From Marinomonas posidonica_A (GTDB lineage: Bacteria > Pseudomonadota > Gammaproteobacteria > Pseudomonadales > Marinomonadaceae): a DNA stretch of 64,000 bases. The notes under the pieces were generated by a model. It had not been told where the DNA came from and searched no databases. It worked only from the letters and a program-made list of their open reading frames with translations. How positions within the stretch are numbered: position 1 is the stretch's first letter; every line of letters begins with the position of its first letter. Both the position numbers and the translations under genes were made by a program. This document shows, piece after piece, positions 25,912-35,518 of this stretch. The stretch lies in assembly GCF_043643765.1 (NCBI RefSeq), contig NZ_JBHZSP010000009.1, forward strand, positions 140,410 through 204,409, in the 5' to 3' direction.

Positions 25912-25957
25912 ATAAAAAAACCGCTCCTGATTAGATTTTAATCAGCGAACGGTTTTA
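25912..25957 (-). terminator. Terminator of the lapA-lapB-pyrF transcript
   Basis: On the minus strand, AACCG and CTGATTA arms pair with TAATCAG and CGGTT around a short loop, with internal unpaired bases, followed by a long T-run. It sits between pyrF and comEA. Confidence 0.75.
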
Positions 25958-26003
25958 GAATAAAAGCTTTTTTATCGAACTTCAAGATGCGCGGAACGGT
26001 CGT

Positions 26004-26705
26004 TTAAAGCCCTAAACTCTGATTCACTTCCGTTAATACCGCCATCGGATTCGCAGCTTGCGTGATCGGACGCCCAACGACAAGGTAATGACTACCAGCC
26101 ACCATAGCCTCAGCTGGCGTCATAATGCGTTTCTGATCTCCTTGATCAGAGCCTGCTGGGCGAATACCGGGCGTGACCAACACAAAATCTTTACCCAATT
26201 CAGAGGACAACATTTGTGACTCTTGTGCTGAGCAAACCACCCCATCCATTCCAGACGATTTGGCTAATGCCGCCAAGCGTTTCACATGTTGTTCTGGCGT
26301 CAAATCAATACCGATTTCGCTTAAATCCGATTGATCCATGCTGGTTAATACCGTGACCGCAATCAATAAGGTGTTTTGATCTGGCAACTGCTGTAAAGCA
26401 TTCGCGGATGCTTCCATCATTCGACGGCCACCTGACGCGTGTACATTCACCATCCACACCCCCGATTTGGCCGCCACACTCACCGCATTGGCGACCGTAT
26501 TTGGAATGTCGTGAAATTTTAAATCGAGAAAAATCTCAAAATTTAATTTATGCAATTCCTCTAAAATGGCTGGGCCAGACGTGGTGAATAACTCTTTACC
26601 GACTTTAACTCGACATTGGCTCGGGTCAAGTCGCTTTGCCATCTCGATAGATTGCGCCATGGTTGGAAAGTCTAGGGCAACTACGATTGGGGATTGGCAG
26701 CTCAT
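26004..26705 (-). CDS. pyrF: Orotidine-5'-phosphate decarboxylase
   Basis: A 233-residue enzyme making UMP from OMP, the last step of pyrimidine synthesis. Motif FLDLKFHDIPNTV (about residues 59-71) carries the catalytic Lys-Asp set, and VTPGIRPAG plus VVGRPIT form the phosphate site. AGAGGA precedes the ATG. It follows lapB, as in E. coli, where lapA-lapB-pyrF lie together. Confidence 0.97.
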   Translation of the reverse strand: MSCQSPIVVALDFPTMAQSIEMAKRLDPSQCRVKVGKELFTTSGPAILEELHKLNFEIFLDLKFHDIPNTVANAVSVAAKSGVWMVNVHASGGRRMMEASANALQQLPDQNTLLIAVTVLTSMDQSDLSEIGIDLTPEQHVKRLAALAKSSGMDGVVCSAQESQMLSSELGKDFVLVTPGIRPAGSDQGDQKRIMTPAEAMVAGSHYLVVGRPITQAANPMAVLTEVNQSLGL

Positions 26706-26782
26706 TTAGTGTCCTCTTATGCTGTGACAAGCAAAGGTACTTGTCGTATCTTTCTAGTAACTTAGTGGCTTCAAAAGCGACT

Positions 26783-27961
26783 CTATTCGCCTTCCAAACC
26801 ATGAATGGGTTTCACAACACCCCAGGTTTTACAGCTCGGGCATTGCCAATGCAATTGATGACCAGAAAAGCCACACTGGCGACATTGATACTTATGTTTG
26901 GCCTGAACTAACTGATCAATCAGCTCATACAGAACCGATAAATGCTGCTGGTTGTAGCCTTGAGAGTCGGCTATCTGTATGTTGATCAGCTCTTTAAAGC
27001 CTTTAATCGTAGGGTGTTTTCTTAACTGTTCGACGAGAAACATCTCCGCGTATTCACGGTCATTTTCCATATAATGTTCGACTAGTGCCATGATCAAAGT
27101 GGTGGAAGGCTTCTTCTCATTCTGTTCTTGTAAAAACTTGATGTATCCGCCGCTGCCCCAGATTCTCTGATAGCATTCTTTTAGTTGCGGAATGATCACA
27201 GACACAAAATCACTGTCCTGTTCTGCAGCATGCTTAAGCTCTTTAATGGCATCTCGATAGCGGTTTTGTTTTTTCAATACATCCGCGGCACCAATACTGG
27301 CTCGAACGCAACTAGGATCAACTTCTAGAGCTTGTTTGTATTCTTGATAGGCTGGCTTCCATTGCTCTTTCTTTTGCAGCTCTAGCGCCATTTCACAGTG
27401 AAAATGCCCTAACCGCTTTATCTCTTTTTTGCTCGCCGTCTCTTTGACCAACTCTGAACCAATTTGAATGGCTTTGTCCCAGCTTTGCTCAAACTCATAC
27501 AAATCCACCAGCAGAGTCAATATTTTCGGCTGAAACTCACTTTTTCTGGCGGTTGAAGCCATGTTGAGCAGTAAGCGCCCTGCTCGGTCTAATAACCCCG
27601 CCGACATAAAATCACTGGCAAGCTCAAGTTGCACCATGCGCATTTCTCGTTGAGAGATTTCAGGACGAGCCAATAGATTCTGGTGAATATTAATGGCTTT
27701 TTGTATCTCGCCTTTCTTACGAAACAAGTTGCCAAGGGTTAAATGAATATCAAAGGTTTCTGAATTGACTTCCAAAGAGTCAACAAAAGCGTCAATGGCT
27801 TCGCTGTGCTGATCATTTAATAAATGATTCAATCCACGAAAGTAATCATTAGGGATCGATTTTTTAAGCGGATTGTTTTTTTTAGTCGGCGTTTTACGCC
27901 CCATTGTCCAACCGACAAAGAGTGCGACAAATAATACTAGGAACAAGCCGACTTCGGTCAA
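26783..27961 (-). CDS. lapB: Lipopolysaccharide assembly protein B (LapB/YciM)
   Basis: A 392-residue inner-membrane protein: one N-terminal helix (about 3-17), a run of TPR repeats (about 40-345) and a C-terminal rubredoxin-like zinc motif (CRQCGFSG...CPSCKTWG, about 357-378). LapB tunes LPS synthesis by presenting LpxC to the FtsH protease. It seems to start with TTG, with GGAG about 8 bases before it inside the end of lapA. It sits directly after lapA (5 bp gap) and before pyrF, the conserved order. Confidence 0.95.
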   Translation of the reverse strand: MTEVGLFLVLFVALFVGWTMGRKTPTKKNNPLKKSIPNDYFRGLNHLLNDQHSEAIDAFVDSLEVNSETFDIHLTLGNLFRKKGEIQKAINIHQNLLARPEISQREMRMVQLELASDFMSAGLLDRAGRLLLNMASTARKSEFQPKILTLLVDLYEFEQSWDKAIQIGSELVKETASKKEIKRLGHFHCEMALELQKKEQWKPAYQEYKQALEVDPSCVRASIGAADVLKKQNRYRDAIKELKHAAEQDSDFVSVIIPQLKECYQRIWGSGGYIKFLQEQNEKKPSTTLIMALVEHYMENDREYAEMFLVEQLRKHPTIKGFKELINIQIADSQGYNQQHLSVLYELIDQLVQAKHKYQCRQCGFSGHQLHWQCPSCKTWGVVKPIHGLEGE

Positions 27962-27966
27962 CGCCG

Positions 27967-28290
27967 CTACTCCTTCCCTACCGACAACTCTTTCGTGATG
28001 GATGCTTTTCTAAGGGCATCCACTTCATCACGCGCCTTCTCAAATTTGCGGCTTAACACTCGAATTTGGCGTTCGCTACGTAGGTAAGCAACCGAACTGA
28101 CCAACAAGGCAATACATGCTCCCACCGTAAACGCCAGAATGATGTAGAGCGCCACGCTGAGCTCAGGACCTTGCCAGAAGACCAAATCAAGATGGATAAG
28201 TTGTGGATTGCGGATAGCAAAAAATATTCCCACCGCAAGAAAGAACAGCACAAGAACCGTATAGATAACTCTTTTCAGCCATTTAAGCAT
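27967..28290 (-). CDS. lapA: Lipopolysaccharide assembly protein A (LapA/YciS)
   Basis: A 107-residue protein with two membrane helices (about 8-26 and 42-66) and a short C-terminal coiled coil (about 70-95), the normal LapA layout. It partners LapB in LPS assembly at the inner membrane. The gene lies between ihfB and lapB, the standard gammaproteobacterial arrangement. Confidence 0.93.
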   Translation of the reverse strand: MLKWLKRVIYTVLVLFFLAVGIFFAIRNPQLIHLDLVFWQGPELSVALYIILAFTVGACIALLVSSVAYLRSERQIRVLSRKFEKARDEVDALRKASITKELSVGKE

Positions 28291-28364
28291 AAAACAACCT
28301 ATCGAGAATAGAATGGCGATATTATGCCGTGATAGCTGAAAAATTTCGAGGTATTAGATGTAAA

Positions 28365-28673
28365 TTAGTTGAGTTCGTTCGCCGTTGACTCTGACGATTC
28401 ATTGACTAACTCACGTAATTCCTTGCCAGGCTTGAAATGAGGGACATACTTGGCGCTTAATTCAACCGATTCACCTGTTTTAGGATTACGACCGATTCTT
28501 GGTGCTCGATAATGCAATGAAAAACTACCGAAACCACGAATCTCAATACGCTCACCATTAGCTAAAGAGTCGGACATATGCTCCAACATCGCTTTGATGG
28601 CTTGTTCAACCTCTTTAACAGGCAAATGAGATTGCTGATCGATAAGCAGTTCTATCAGCTCAGATTTTGTCAT
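28365..28673 (-). CDS. ihfB: Integration host factor beta subunit
   Basis: A 102-residue DNA-bending protein starting MTKSELIELL, with the DNA-binding arm RIEIRGFGSFSLHYRAPRIG (about 46-65) containing the intercalating proline region, and the GRNPKTGE turn. IHF beta pairs with IHF alpha and bends DNA sharply at promoters, origins and attachment sites. In E. coli rpsA lies just upstream; here the upstream gene is divergent ppa and rpsA is not in the window, a local rearrangement. The C-terminal Ser/Asn-rich tail is slightly longer than in E. coli (94 residues). Confidence 0.97.
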   Translation of the reverse strand: MTKSELIELLIDQQSHLPVKEVEQAIKAMLEHMSDSLANGERIEIRGFGSFSLHYRAPRIGRNPKTGESVELSAKYVPHFKPGKELRELVNESSESTANELN

Positions 28674-28885
28674 TACCGTCCTCGCGTCTAATATTTGACC
28701 AGTATTATGTAAGACTAGCTAAATCTGGAAAGAAAGCAATAAGTTATGGCTTATTACGCAAATTTTTACCCATTTTATTCAATCCTTAAGACGAATAATA
28801 GTTTTTCACTTGGCTCTACAACTAGCATCTGAACAAGCTAGCTTTTATAATAGCGCCCATATTCAACCAGATCGGAAGAAAAATA

Positions 28886-29416
28886 ATGAGCTACAGCAAT
28901 ATACCAGCGGGTAAAGACGCACCAAACGACATCAATGTCATTATCGAAATTCCAGCGCAAGCAAATCCAGTTAAATACGAAGTCGACAAAGACATGGATG
29001 CGCTTATCGTAGACCGTTTTATGACAGCACCTATGTTCTATCCTGCCAACTATGGTTATGTTAACCACACATTAGCAGACGATGGTGACCCAGTTGACGT
29101 ATTGGTGATCACACCTTACCCAGTTGTACCAGGTTCTGTTATTCGTTGTCGCCCTGTGGGTGTATTGAACATGTCTGACGAAGCCGGTATGGATGCAAAA
29201 CTGGTTGCTGTACCACACGAAAAACTAAGCAAAGAGTACGGCCACATTCAAGATGTGAACGACATCCCACAATTGCTTCGTGACCAAATCGAACACTTCT
29301 TCGAGAACTACAAAAAACTGGAAGAAGGTAAGTGGGTAAAAGTAGAAGGCTGGGCAAGCGCAGAAGAAGCTCGCAAAGCCATTGTTGAAGGCGTAGAAGC
29401 TTACAACGCACAGTAA
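28886..29416 (+). CDS. ppa: Inorganic pyrophosphatase (family I)
   Basis: A 176-residue soluble pyrophosphatase, the normal bacterial length. The metal-binding signature DGDPVDVLVITP (about 66-77) has the three catalytic aspartates, and YGYVNHT precedes it. The enzyme drives biosynthesis by hydrolysing pyrophosphate. A TATAAT box at 28846-28851 and a GGAAGA ribosome site precede the ATG. It is monocistronic. Confidence 0.97.
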   Translation: MSYSNIPAGKDAPNDINVIIEIPAQANPVKYEVDKDMDALIVDRFMTAPMFYPANYGYVNHTLADDGDPVDVLVITPYPVVPGSVIRCRPVGVLNMSDEAGMDAKLVAVPHEKLSKEYGHIQDVNDIPQLLRDQIEHFFENYKKLEEGKWVKVEGWASAEEARKAIVEGVEAYNAQ

Positions 29417-29474
29417 TACAACGTTTCGCTGGCCACTTGTTTCTCTTGTACAAGCATATCACCAGTAACAAACG

Positions 29475-29509
29475 AAAAAAAACCGATCCATTTGCGATCG
29501 GTTTTTTTA
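29475..29509. terminator. Bidirectional terminator between ppa and trxB
   Basis: AAAAAACCGATC-CATTTGC-GATCGGTTTTTTT: a 7-bp stem with A- and T-runs on the two sides, between convergent genes. Confidence 0.9.
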
Positions 29510-29549
29510 TTGCCTATCAAACATAACCGCCTGACAGGCATACTTATAT

Positions 29550-30503
29550 TTACTCTTGTGAATCTAAGTAACGTTCAGCATCCAACGCCGCCATACAGCC
29601 CGTTCCAGCAGAGGTAATGGCTTGACGGTAGATATGATCACTGACATCACCGGCAGCGAACACACCTTCAATACTGGTTTGTGTCGCATTACCTTGTGTA
29701 CCAGACTGAACTTTCAAATAACCGTCTTTCATGTCCAATTGGCCTTGGAAAATATCGGTATTTGGCTTGTGACCAATCGCCACAAACAAACCTGCTACAG
29801 CCAGATCTTTCATCTCACCTGTTTGGTTATTCTTAATACGCACACCAGTAACACCAGTGCCATCACCTAAGACTTCATCTAGTTCCGAATGCCATTCAAT
29901 TTTCACATTGCCATTGGTCGCTTTATCCAACAGTTTATCGGCTAGAATTTTTTCTGAACGGAATTTATCACGACGGTGAATCACAGTAACCGTCTTAGCA
30001 ATGTTCGATAGGTACAGCGCTTCTTCAACGGCTGTGTTACCCCCACCAATCACCGCAACATCTTGATTACGGTAGAAGAAGCCATCACAGGTTGCGCAAG
30101 CTGATACGCCTTGTCCCATGAATTTGCTTTCGCTTTCAAGCCCTAGGTATTGAGCACTGGCGCCCGTGGAAATAATCAGAGCATCACAAGTATATACGCC
30201 ACTGTCACCTTCCAAACGGAATGGACGGTTTTGCAGATCAACTTTGTTCACATGATCAAAAATAATTTCCGTTTCAAAACGCTCTGCATGCTTACGCATG
30301 CGCTCCATTAACTCTGGACCTTGCACGCCTTGATCATCACCCGGCCAATTATCGACTTCCGTTGTGGTCGTCAATTGACCACCCATTTGCATACCAGTGA
30401 TCATTACAGGATTCAGGTTCGCACGAGCAGCGTATACAGCGGCCGTATAACCAGCAGGTCCTGAACCTAAAATCATTAATTTAGCGTGTTTCACATCGCT
30501 CAT
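29550..30503 (-). CDS. trxB: Thioredoxin reductase (NADPH)
   Basis: A 317-residue FAD/NADPH disulfide reductase that reduces thioredoxin. FAD site LGSGPAGYTAAVYAARA (about 12-28), redox-active pair CATCDGFF (about 136-143), NADPH site VIGGGNTAVEEALYL and the C-terminal FAD motif GVFAAGDV are all intact. AGGAG lies before the ATG. Confidence 0.97.
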   Translation of the reverse strand: MSDVKHAKLMILGSGPAGYTAAVYAARANLNPVMITGMQMGGQLTTTTEVDNWPGDDQGVQGPELMERMRKHAERFETEIIFDHVNKVDLQNRPFRLEGDSGVYTCDALIISTGASAQYLGLESESKFMGQGVSACATCDGFFYRNQDVAVIGGGNTAVEEALYLSNIAKTVTVIHRRDKFRSEKILADKLLDKATNGNVKIEWHSELDEVLGDGTGVTGVRIKNNQTGEMKDLAVAGLFVAIGHKPNTDIFQGQLDMKDGYLKVQSGTQGNATQTSIEGVFAAGDVSDHIYRQAITSAGTGCMAALDAERYLDSQE

Positions 30504-30629
30504 CTTGTTGCTCCTGTAATTAAATGTTTGCTCGATAGACAGATCTATCAGCGAAATGTTGTGGTGAATTCTACCGAAAAATCCACTAAATACTTAACGA
30601 AAAATATTAATTACTGAAATAGGGCTTAT

Positions 30630-31400
30630 CTATGACTTTTCAACCGTCACCCTCGCCTTTTCTGAACAAACCTTGCACGCTAGATCTTGCGTTAATTGCA
30701 TCTCCCGCCAACTTGCTTGAAAACCATCAAACAGTTTCAGTGAGCCGTGTTTGACGACCCCTTTCTGACTCACTACTTTTATGGCTTCCAAAGCCTGATA
30801 GACACCAAGCAAGCCAACAACTGGAGACAATATCCCACTTTCATTACAACTTAATGCTTGATCAGATAAAGCAGGGTATAAACATTCATAACAAGGTGAC
30901 TCGTGCTGATCATACAAAAAACTGACTAATTGCCCCTCCCAACGAATCGCAGCCGCACTGATCAAGGGCGTTTTCAACTGCCAACATGCTCTGTTAATGG
31001 CTTGTCGCGTGGTGAAGTTATCAGTGCAATCAAGTACTGCATCCACTTCCGCAATCACGTTTTGCAAGTTTTCATCCGATAATCTTTGTTCAATAGTTTG
31101 AAATTCTGTGCGGGCATTTTTGGCCCGTAACTGACTCGCCGCCGCCTCAACTTTTGTTTGCCCGACCTGGCTTTCTTCATACAAAACTTGCCGTGGCAGA
31201 TTGCTGTTTTCGATACGATCATCATCCGCCAACAACAAATATCCCACACCTGATGTTGCCAAATACGTCGCCGCAATGTTCCCCAATCCACCCAAGCCAA
31301 CAATCAGTACTTTCGCCTGTTTTAATTTAAGCTGACCTTCAACATCAAAGTCCGCAAGCAATAGTTGACGACTATAACGGTCTAACTCAATTTCGTTCAT
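30630..31400 (-). CDS. MoeB/ThiF-family adenylyltransferase (E1-like)
   Basis: About 256 residues from the ATG at 31400 (AAGG before it). The nucleotide site VLIVGLGGLGNIAATYLA (about 32-49), the RQVLY segment with the key arginine, the D-C-TDNF loop (VLDCTDNFTTRQAI) and two zinc CxxC pairs (CYEC and CKVC) are typical of MoeB and ThiF. These adenylate the C-terminal glycine of a sulfur-carrier protein (MoaD or ThiS). MoeB is slightly favoured by length and absence of a rhodanese domain. No other molybdopterin or thiamine gene is adjacent, so the exact partner is not clear. Confidence 0.88.
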   Translation of the reverse strand: MNEIELDRYSRQLLLADFDVEGQLKLKQAKVLIVGLGGLGNIAATYLATSGVGYLLLADDDRIENSNLPRQVLYEESQVGQTKVEAAASQLRAKNARTEFQTIEQRLSDENLQNVIAEVDAVLDCTDNFTTRQAINRACWQLKTPLISAAAIRWEGQLVSFLYDQHESPCYECLYPALSDQALSCNESGILSPVVGLLGVYQALEAIKVVSQKGVVKHGSLKLFDGFQASWREMQLTQDLACKVCSEKARVTVEKS

Positions 31401-31490
31401 GTTCACCTTACTTTTCTTATGATTGATTCTGCCCGAGTGGTCAATTTTTTGCTAAAATCCTTTTATTAACCCATTCGATGAGCAAACAGC

Positions 31491-32789
31491 ATGAAATTCC
31501 CCGGCAGACGTAAACTCAAGCACTACTTTCCCGTATCTCAACCTAAGCCCATCTTACCATCCATTGATGTGCAACCGGATAAAGATACCTACATTGTTGG
31601 GTTAGACGAAACCATTGTTGATGTCGTGGCTAATGTATCCGATGAATTTCTATCGCAGTTTAGCATCCATAAAGGGTTATCCAATCTAGTGGATACAGAT
31701 ACGGCATCGGCCATCTATCATGAACTGGCCGCTCAAGGCTGCATTTCGGATCACTTTGCTGGCGGCACCATCGGCAATACCATACACAATTACTCTGTCC
31801 TTGCCGATGATAAATCTGTGTTGCTCGGCGTGATGTCCGCCAATATCACGCTGGGCTCTCCTGCTTATCACTATATTTGTCACACCAGCAGCAAGGTGGA
31901 CATGAACCATTTACAAGGCGTGTCTGGCGATATAGGCCGAGGCATCACCTTAATTACACCAGATGGTGAACGCACCTTTGCCATTGCGCCAGGCGATATG
32001 GATGAGCTCAATACAGAACACATTCCAGAACACATCATTGCTGGCAGTGCCGCATTGGTTACCTGCGCCTACCCATTACGCCATCAAGGAAAACCCATCA
32101 AACAAGCTATGTTGACCGCATTAGAATATGCACATCAACATCAAGTACCAACGGTTCTTACCCTTGGCACCAAGCATCTAGTAGAAGAAAATAAAGACGA
32201 ATTACTGGATTTAATTAAGCGTCATGTCAATGTTCTCGCCATGAATGAGCTCGAAGCCGAAGCGCTAACTGGCTTATCTGATCCCCTACAAGCGGCTGAT
32301 CAAATTCTCGAATACGTTGATATTGTGTTATTAACAGCCGGCCCTGATGGTATGTATCTATGCGGTTACACTGACGATACGGTAAAACGCGAAACCACAA
32401 ACCCAATTAAGTCTGGTCGACTTGCGGATTTCAATCGCTGGGAATTCAGTCGTCCTATGCTGCGTTCCGCTTGTCAAAACCCCATCAAAGTCTTTTCTCA
32501 TATCGACCCTTACATGGGTGGGCCTGAAAAAATCCGCAATACCAACGGCGCGGGTGACGGCGCTTTATCGGCTTTACTGCACGATATCTCAGCCAACCAC
32601 TTTCATAAAGACAGCTTACCGAACTCCAGTAAACACGCGGCACCTTTTCTGGCCTATTCTTCGTTCGCCCAGATTTGTAAATATTCGAACCGAGTGAGTT
32701 ATGAAATTCTGGTGCAAAATGCACCGCGCCTCTCTCGTGGTTTGCCTGAGCGTGAAGACAGCTTAGAAGAAGCGTACTGGGAGAGATAA
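31491..32789 (+). CDS. gsk: Inosine/guanosine kinase
   Basis: A 432-residue PfkB-family kinase that salvages guanosine and inosine to GMP and IMP. It follows E. coli Gsk almost end to end in length and features: the start MKFPGRRK, FAGGTIGNTIHNYSVLAD (about 94-111), the anion-hole/catalytic motif NTNGAGDGALSALLHD (catalytic Asp near 355) and the C-terminal GLPEREDSLEEAYW. Monocistronic, with a strong terminator after it. Confidence 0.95.
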   Translation: MKFPGRRKLKHYFPVSQPKPILPSIDVQPDKDTYIVGLDETIVDVVANVSDEFLSQFSIHKGLSNLVDTDTASAIYHELAAQGCISDHFAGGTIGNTIHNYSVLADDKSVLLGVMSANITLGSPAYHYICHTSSKVDMNHLQGVSGDIGRGITLITPDGERTFAIAPGDMDELNTEHIPEHIIAGSAALVTCAYPLRHQGKPIKQAMLTALEYAHQHQVPTVLTLGTKHLVEENKDELLDLIKRHVNVLAMNELEAEALTGLSDPLQAADQILEYVDIVLLTAGPDGMYLCGYTDDTVKRETTNPIKSGRLADFNRWEFSRPMLRSACQNPIKVFSHIDPYMGGPEKIRNTNGAGDGALSALLHDISANHFHKDSLPNSSKHAAPFLAYSSFAQICKYSNRVSYEILVQNAPRLSRGLPEREDSLEEAYWER

Positions 32790-32802
32790 ACCTATCTAAA
32801 CG

Positions 32803-32840
32803 CAAAAAAGCCATGCAGACTCTCATCTGCATGGCTTTTA
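32803..32840. terminator. Bidirectional terminator between gsk and cheW-like gene
   Basis: AAAAAAGCCATGCAGA and TCTGCATGGCTTTTA form a 13-bp stem with a CTCTCA loop between convergent genes. Confidence 0.9.
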
Positions 32841-32860
32841 TCGTTAACCCGCTTTCGCGA

Positions 32861-33370
32861 TTAACTCATTGCTTCAATGCCAAGCGCATCATTACGCTCA
32901 AACATGCGATCCAATTCCAGCAAGATAACCAGCTCTTCCTCTTTTTGGTAAACCCCTTGAATAAACATCAAGGCTTCATCATTACCAACGCTAGGACTCT
33001 GTTCAATCTCACCTTGATATAGATAAAAGACTTCTTGCACAGCATCAACCAGTAGACCAATCTGCTCTCCATCATGCTCAACAATAATGATACGAGTATC
33101 ATCCGTAATGGTGCATTCTGGCAGACTGAAGCGAACACGTGTGTCCACGACTGTGACAACATTACCACGCAAGTTAACGATACCAAGCACATAAGAAGGC
33201 GCACCCGGAACAGGAGCAATTTCGCTGTAACGCAAAACTTCCTTAATCTGCATGACGTTAATGCCGTATGTTTCGTCAATCAGTTTAAAAGTAAGGTACT
33301 GAAGCAGTTCACCTTTCTTGCTTTCAGTAAGACCTTTACCCGTTTCGTTAATAGGTGCTAATTCCGACAT
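32861..33370 (-). CDS. CheW-like chemotaxis coupling protein
   Basis: A 169-residue single CheW domain (about 25-160) with the usual strands YLTFKLIDETYGINVMQIKEV, VNLRGNVVTVVDTRVR and IGLLVDAVQEV. CheW links chemoreceptors to the CheA kinase. It stands alone, with no cheA/cheB cluster; many Marinomonas-type genomes carry such a separate copy. It could serve the chemoreceptor at 3713-5203, but nothing in the sequence shows that. Confidence 0.93.
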   Translation of the reverse strand: MSELAPINETGKGLTESKKGELLQYLTFKLIDETYGINVMQIKEVLRYSEIAPVPGAPSYVLGIVNLRGNVVTVVDTRVRFSLPECTITDDTRIIIVEHDGEQIGLLVDAVQEVFYLYQGEIEQSPSVGNDEALMFIQGVYQKEEELVILLELDRMFERNDALGIEAMS

Positions 33371-33473
33371 GGCTCATATCCATATTCAATTTAATAAAGA
33401 AATACTCTAGAACTCATCATATGCCCTAGCATAGCCAAGTTATGATGAGTGTTCGAGCTAATTTAAGTAACAA

Positions 33474-34322
33474 TTAGTTGTCTTGTTGTATACCAACGAT
33501 AACCCAGTTACCGCTTGCAGAAGACAGATTTTTCTCTAAATGCCAAATTTCATTTGTTTCAGAGGTTTCATCACCCTCTTTAATCCATCCTGAGAATTGC
33601 AACGAAATCGATGCAGTGGATCCAGAAATTTCACCGCGCACTAACTCCACCATCAAAGAAACGACTTCTGTCACTGGCTTATTATCACCATATTTCGCAC
33701 GCTCAGTCACTAACATGTTGTACATTTCGGGACTGACATAATCCAAGATGGTATCAAAATTATTATCATCCCAAGCTTTTTGGAGCAACACATAATGGTT
33801 CTTCGCTTCTGCGACAAACGCTTGCTCATCAAAGCCTGGTGGCAACTGCATTTCAGGCATGCCGCCAAAACCGGACAAACCAGGCATAGCATTTGGTTGA
33901 GTAGGTTGAGACGCACCTGACATATCACGGTACATACCGCCGGCTTGCGCCGCTTGACGTTTTGGTGCAATAAAGAACTTATAAATCAAGAAACCGATCA
34001 AGGCAAATAACAAGATATCACCGAACGAAATACCATCAAAAGCACCGCTACCTAACAAAGCAGCAAACAAACCACCTGCCAGTAGACCGCCTAACAAACC
34101 GCCACCTAGACCACCTAAAAGACCTTTGCTTTTAGTCGAGCTATTCGTGCTATTCGTCGCTTTAGAGGTCGAATTAGTCGCACTTTTTTGTTTGGAGATA
34201 GAGAAGCTTTTACCAAAGCTCTTACTGCCACCAAATTTTTTAGCCTGCACTTCGGCGCTGTAACCGCCAGCGCCGATTGCTAAAATAAACGCCATAAACA
34301 TGGCAAATGCCGTTGTTTTCAC
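33474..34322 (-). CDS. Tim44-domain membrane protein
   Basis: A 282-residue protein: signal or anchor helix (about 4-25), a Ser/Lys/Thr-rich linker, a glycine-leucine-rich hydrophobic segment (about 68-112 with two helices), and a C-terminal Tim44/TimA-like domain (about 160-280, including EAKNHYVLLQKAWDDNNFDTI). Bacterial Tim44-like proteins sit at the inner membrane; their function is poorly known. It is 13 bp after trpS on the same strand and may be co-transcribed. Confidence 0.85.
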   Translation of the reverse strand: MKTTAFAMFMAFILAIGAGGYSAEVQAKKFGGSKSFGKSFSISKQKSATNSTSKATNSTNSSTKSKGLLGGLGGGLLGGLLAGGLFAALLGSGAFDGISFGDILLFALIGFLIYKFFIAPKRQAAQAGGMYRDMSGASQPTQPNAMPGLSGFGGMPEMQLPPGFDEQAFVAEAKNHYVLLQKAWDDNNFDTILDYVSPEMYNMLVTERAKYGDNKPVTEVVSLMVELVRGEISGSTASISLQFSGWIKEGDETSETNEIWHLEKNLSSASGNWVIVGIQQDN

Positions 34323-34335
34323 TGTTTTTCTCCGC

Positions 34336-35343
34336 TTAATTAAAATTCACTAGACCGACTGCGTCGCGCAATTTAACAATACTTTCTCTTGCACGGGTAC
34401 GAGCTTTCTTCGCTCCAGCCTGTAATATGTCTTCAACAAACGCTGGATTGGCCATTAGTTCGTGATATTTTTCACGAGCTTCACCTAATTGACCATTCAC
34501 AAGCGCAAATAGTTCCTTCTTGGCTTCTCCCCAAGCAATACCATCAGCAAACTTTTGGCGCATCTCAGTCGTTTGTTCTGGCGTCGAAAACGCTTGGTAA
34601 ATATCAAATACCGTTGAATCATTTGGATCTTTCGGCTCACCCGGTTCCAACAAATTGGTTTTAATCTTGTTAATACCTTTTTGCAGTTTCTTCTCTGTTT
34701 CAAACAATGGGATCGTGTTGTTGTAACTCTTACTCATCTTACGACCATCAAGGCCTTTTAGGATCGATCCTTCTTCACCAACCACCGCTTCTGGTAAGAC
34801 AAAATGTTCACCAAATAGATGGTTAAAGCGACCAGCAATGTCACGGGCCATTTCAATGTGTTGAATTTGATCTCGTCCAACCGGCACTTTGTGAGCATTA
34901 AAGGCAAGAATGTCTGCTGCCATTAGCACAGGGTAACAAAACAGCCCCATTGTAATGCCGAAGTCTGGGTCTTGTTCGTTGGCTAGGTTTTCGTCTACCG
35001 CGCCTTTGTAAGCGTGTGCGCGGTTCATCAAACCTTTTGCGGTAACACAAGTCAGTAACCAATTCAGTTCCGTAATTTCTGGAATATCGGATTGACGATA
35101 GAAAGTTGCTTTATCCGTGTCCAATCCACAAGCCAGCCAGGTCGCTGCGATTTCCAAACGAGACTGCTTCACACGCTCTGGATCTTGGCATTTGATCAAA
35201 GCATGGTAGTCCGCAAGAAAAAAATAAGATTCCGTATTTTCTTGACGGCTTGCTTCGATCGCTGGACGAATCGCGCCCACATAGTTGCCTAAATGAGGCG
35301 TGCCTGTGGTCGTTACACCGGTTAAAACAATTTCTTTTGCCAT
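34336..35343 (-). CDS. trpS: Tryptophanyl-tRNA synthetase
   Basis: A 335-residue class I synthetase. The HIGH-like motif is TTGTPHLGNYVGAI (about 11-24) and the KMSKS loop is GRKMSKSYNNTIP (about 196-208). It charges tRNA-Trp. The length and C-terminal helices match bacterial TrpS. Confidence 0.97.
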   Translation of the reverse strand: MAKEIVLTGVTTTGTPHLGNYVGAIRPAIEASRQENTESYFFLADYHALIKCQDPERVKQSRLEIAATWLACGLDTDKATFYRQSDIPEITELNWLLTCVTAKGLMNRAHAYKGAVDENLANEQDPDFGITMGLFCYPVLMAADILAFNAHKVPVGRDQIQHIEMARDIAGRFNHLFGEHFVLPEAVVGEEGSILKGLDGRKMSKSYNNTIPLFETEKKLQKGINKIKTNLLEPGEPKDPNDSTVFDIYQAFSTPEQTTEMRQKFADGIAWGEAKKELFALVNGQLGEAREKYHELMANPAFVEDILQAGAKKARTRARESIVKLRDAVGLVNFN

Positions 35344-35518
35344 TATTGTTTACTCTTTTCCTACTTTACAAAGTGTCAAAATGTGCGCTTACCTTATCAC
35401 AAAACCTTGCTTTAGCATTGCCTGCAATAGAATATTTAATTCAATGTTTTTATACACTTTTTTGCTTTACTTATTGATGGCATCAAAAGCTGTAAAATCA
35501 AGTCATGGGCTTATTCCC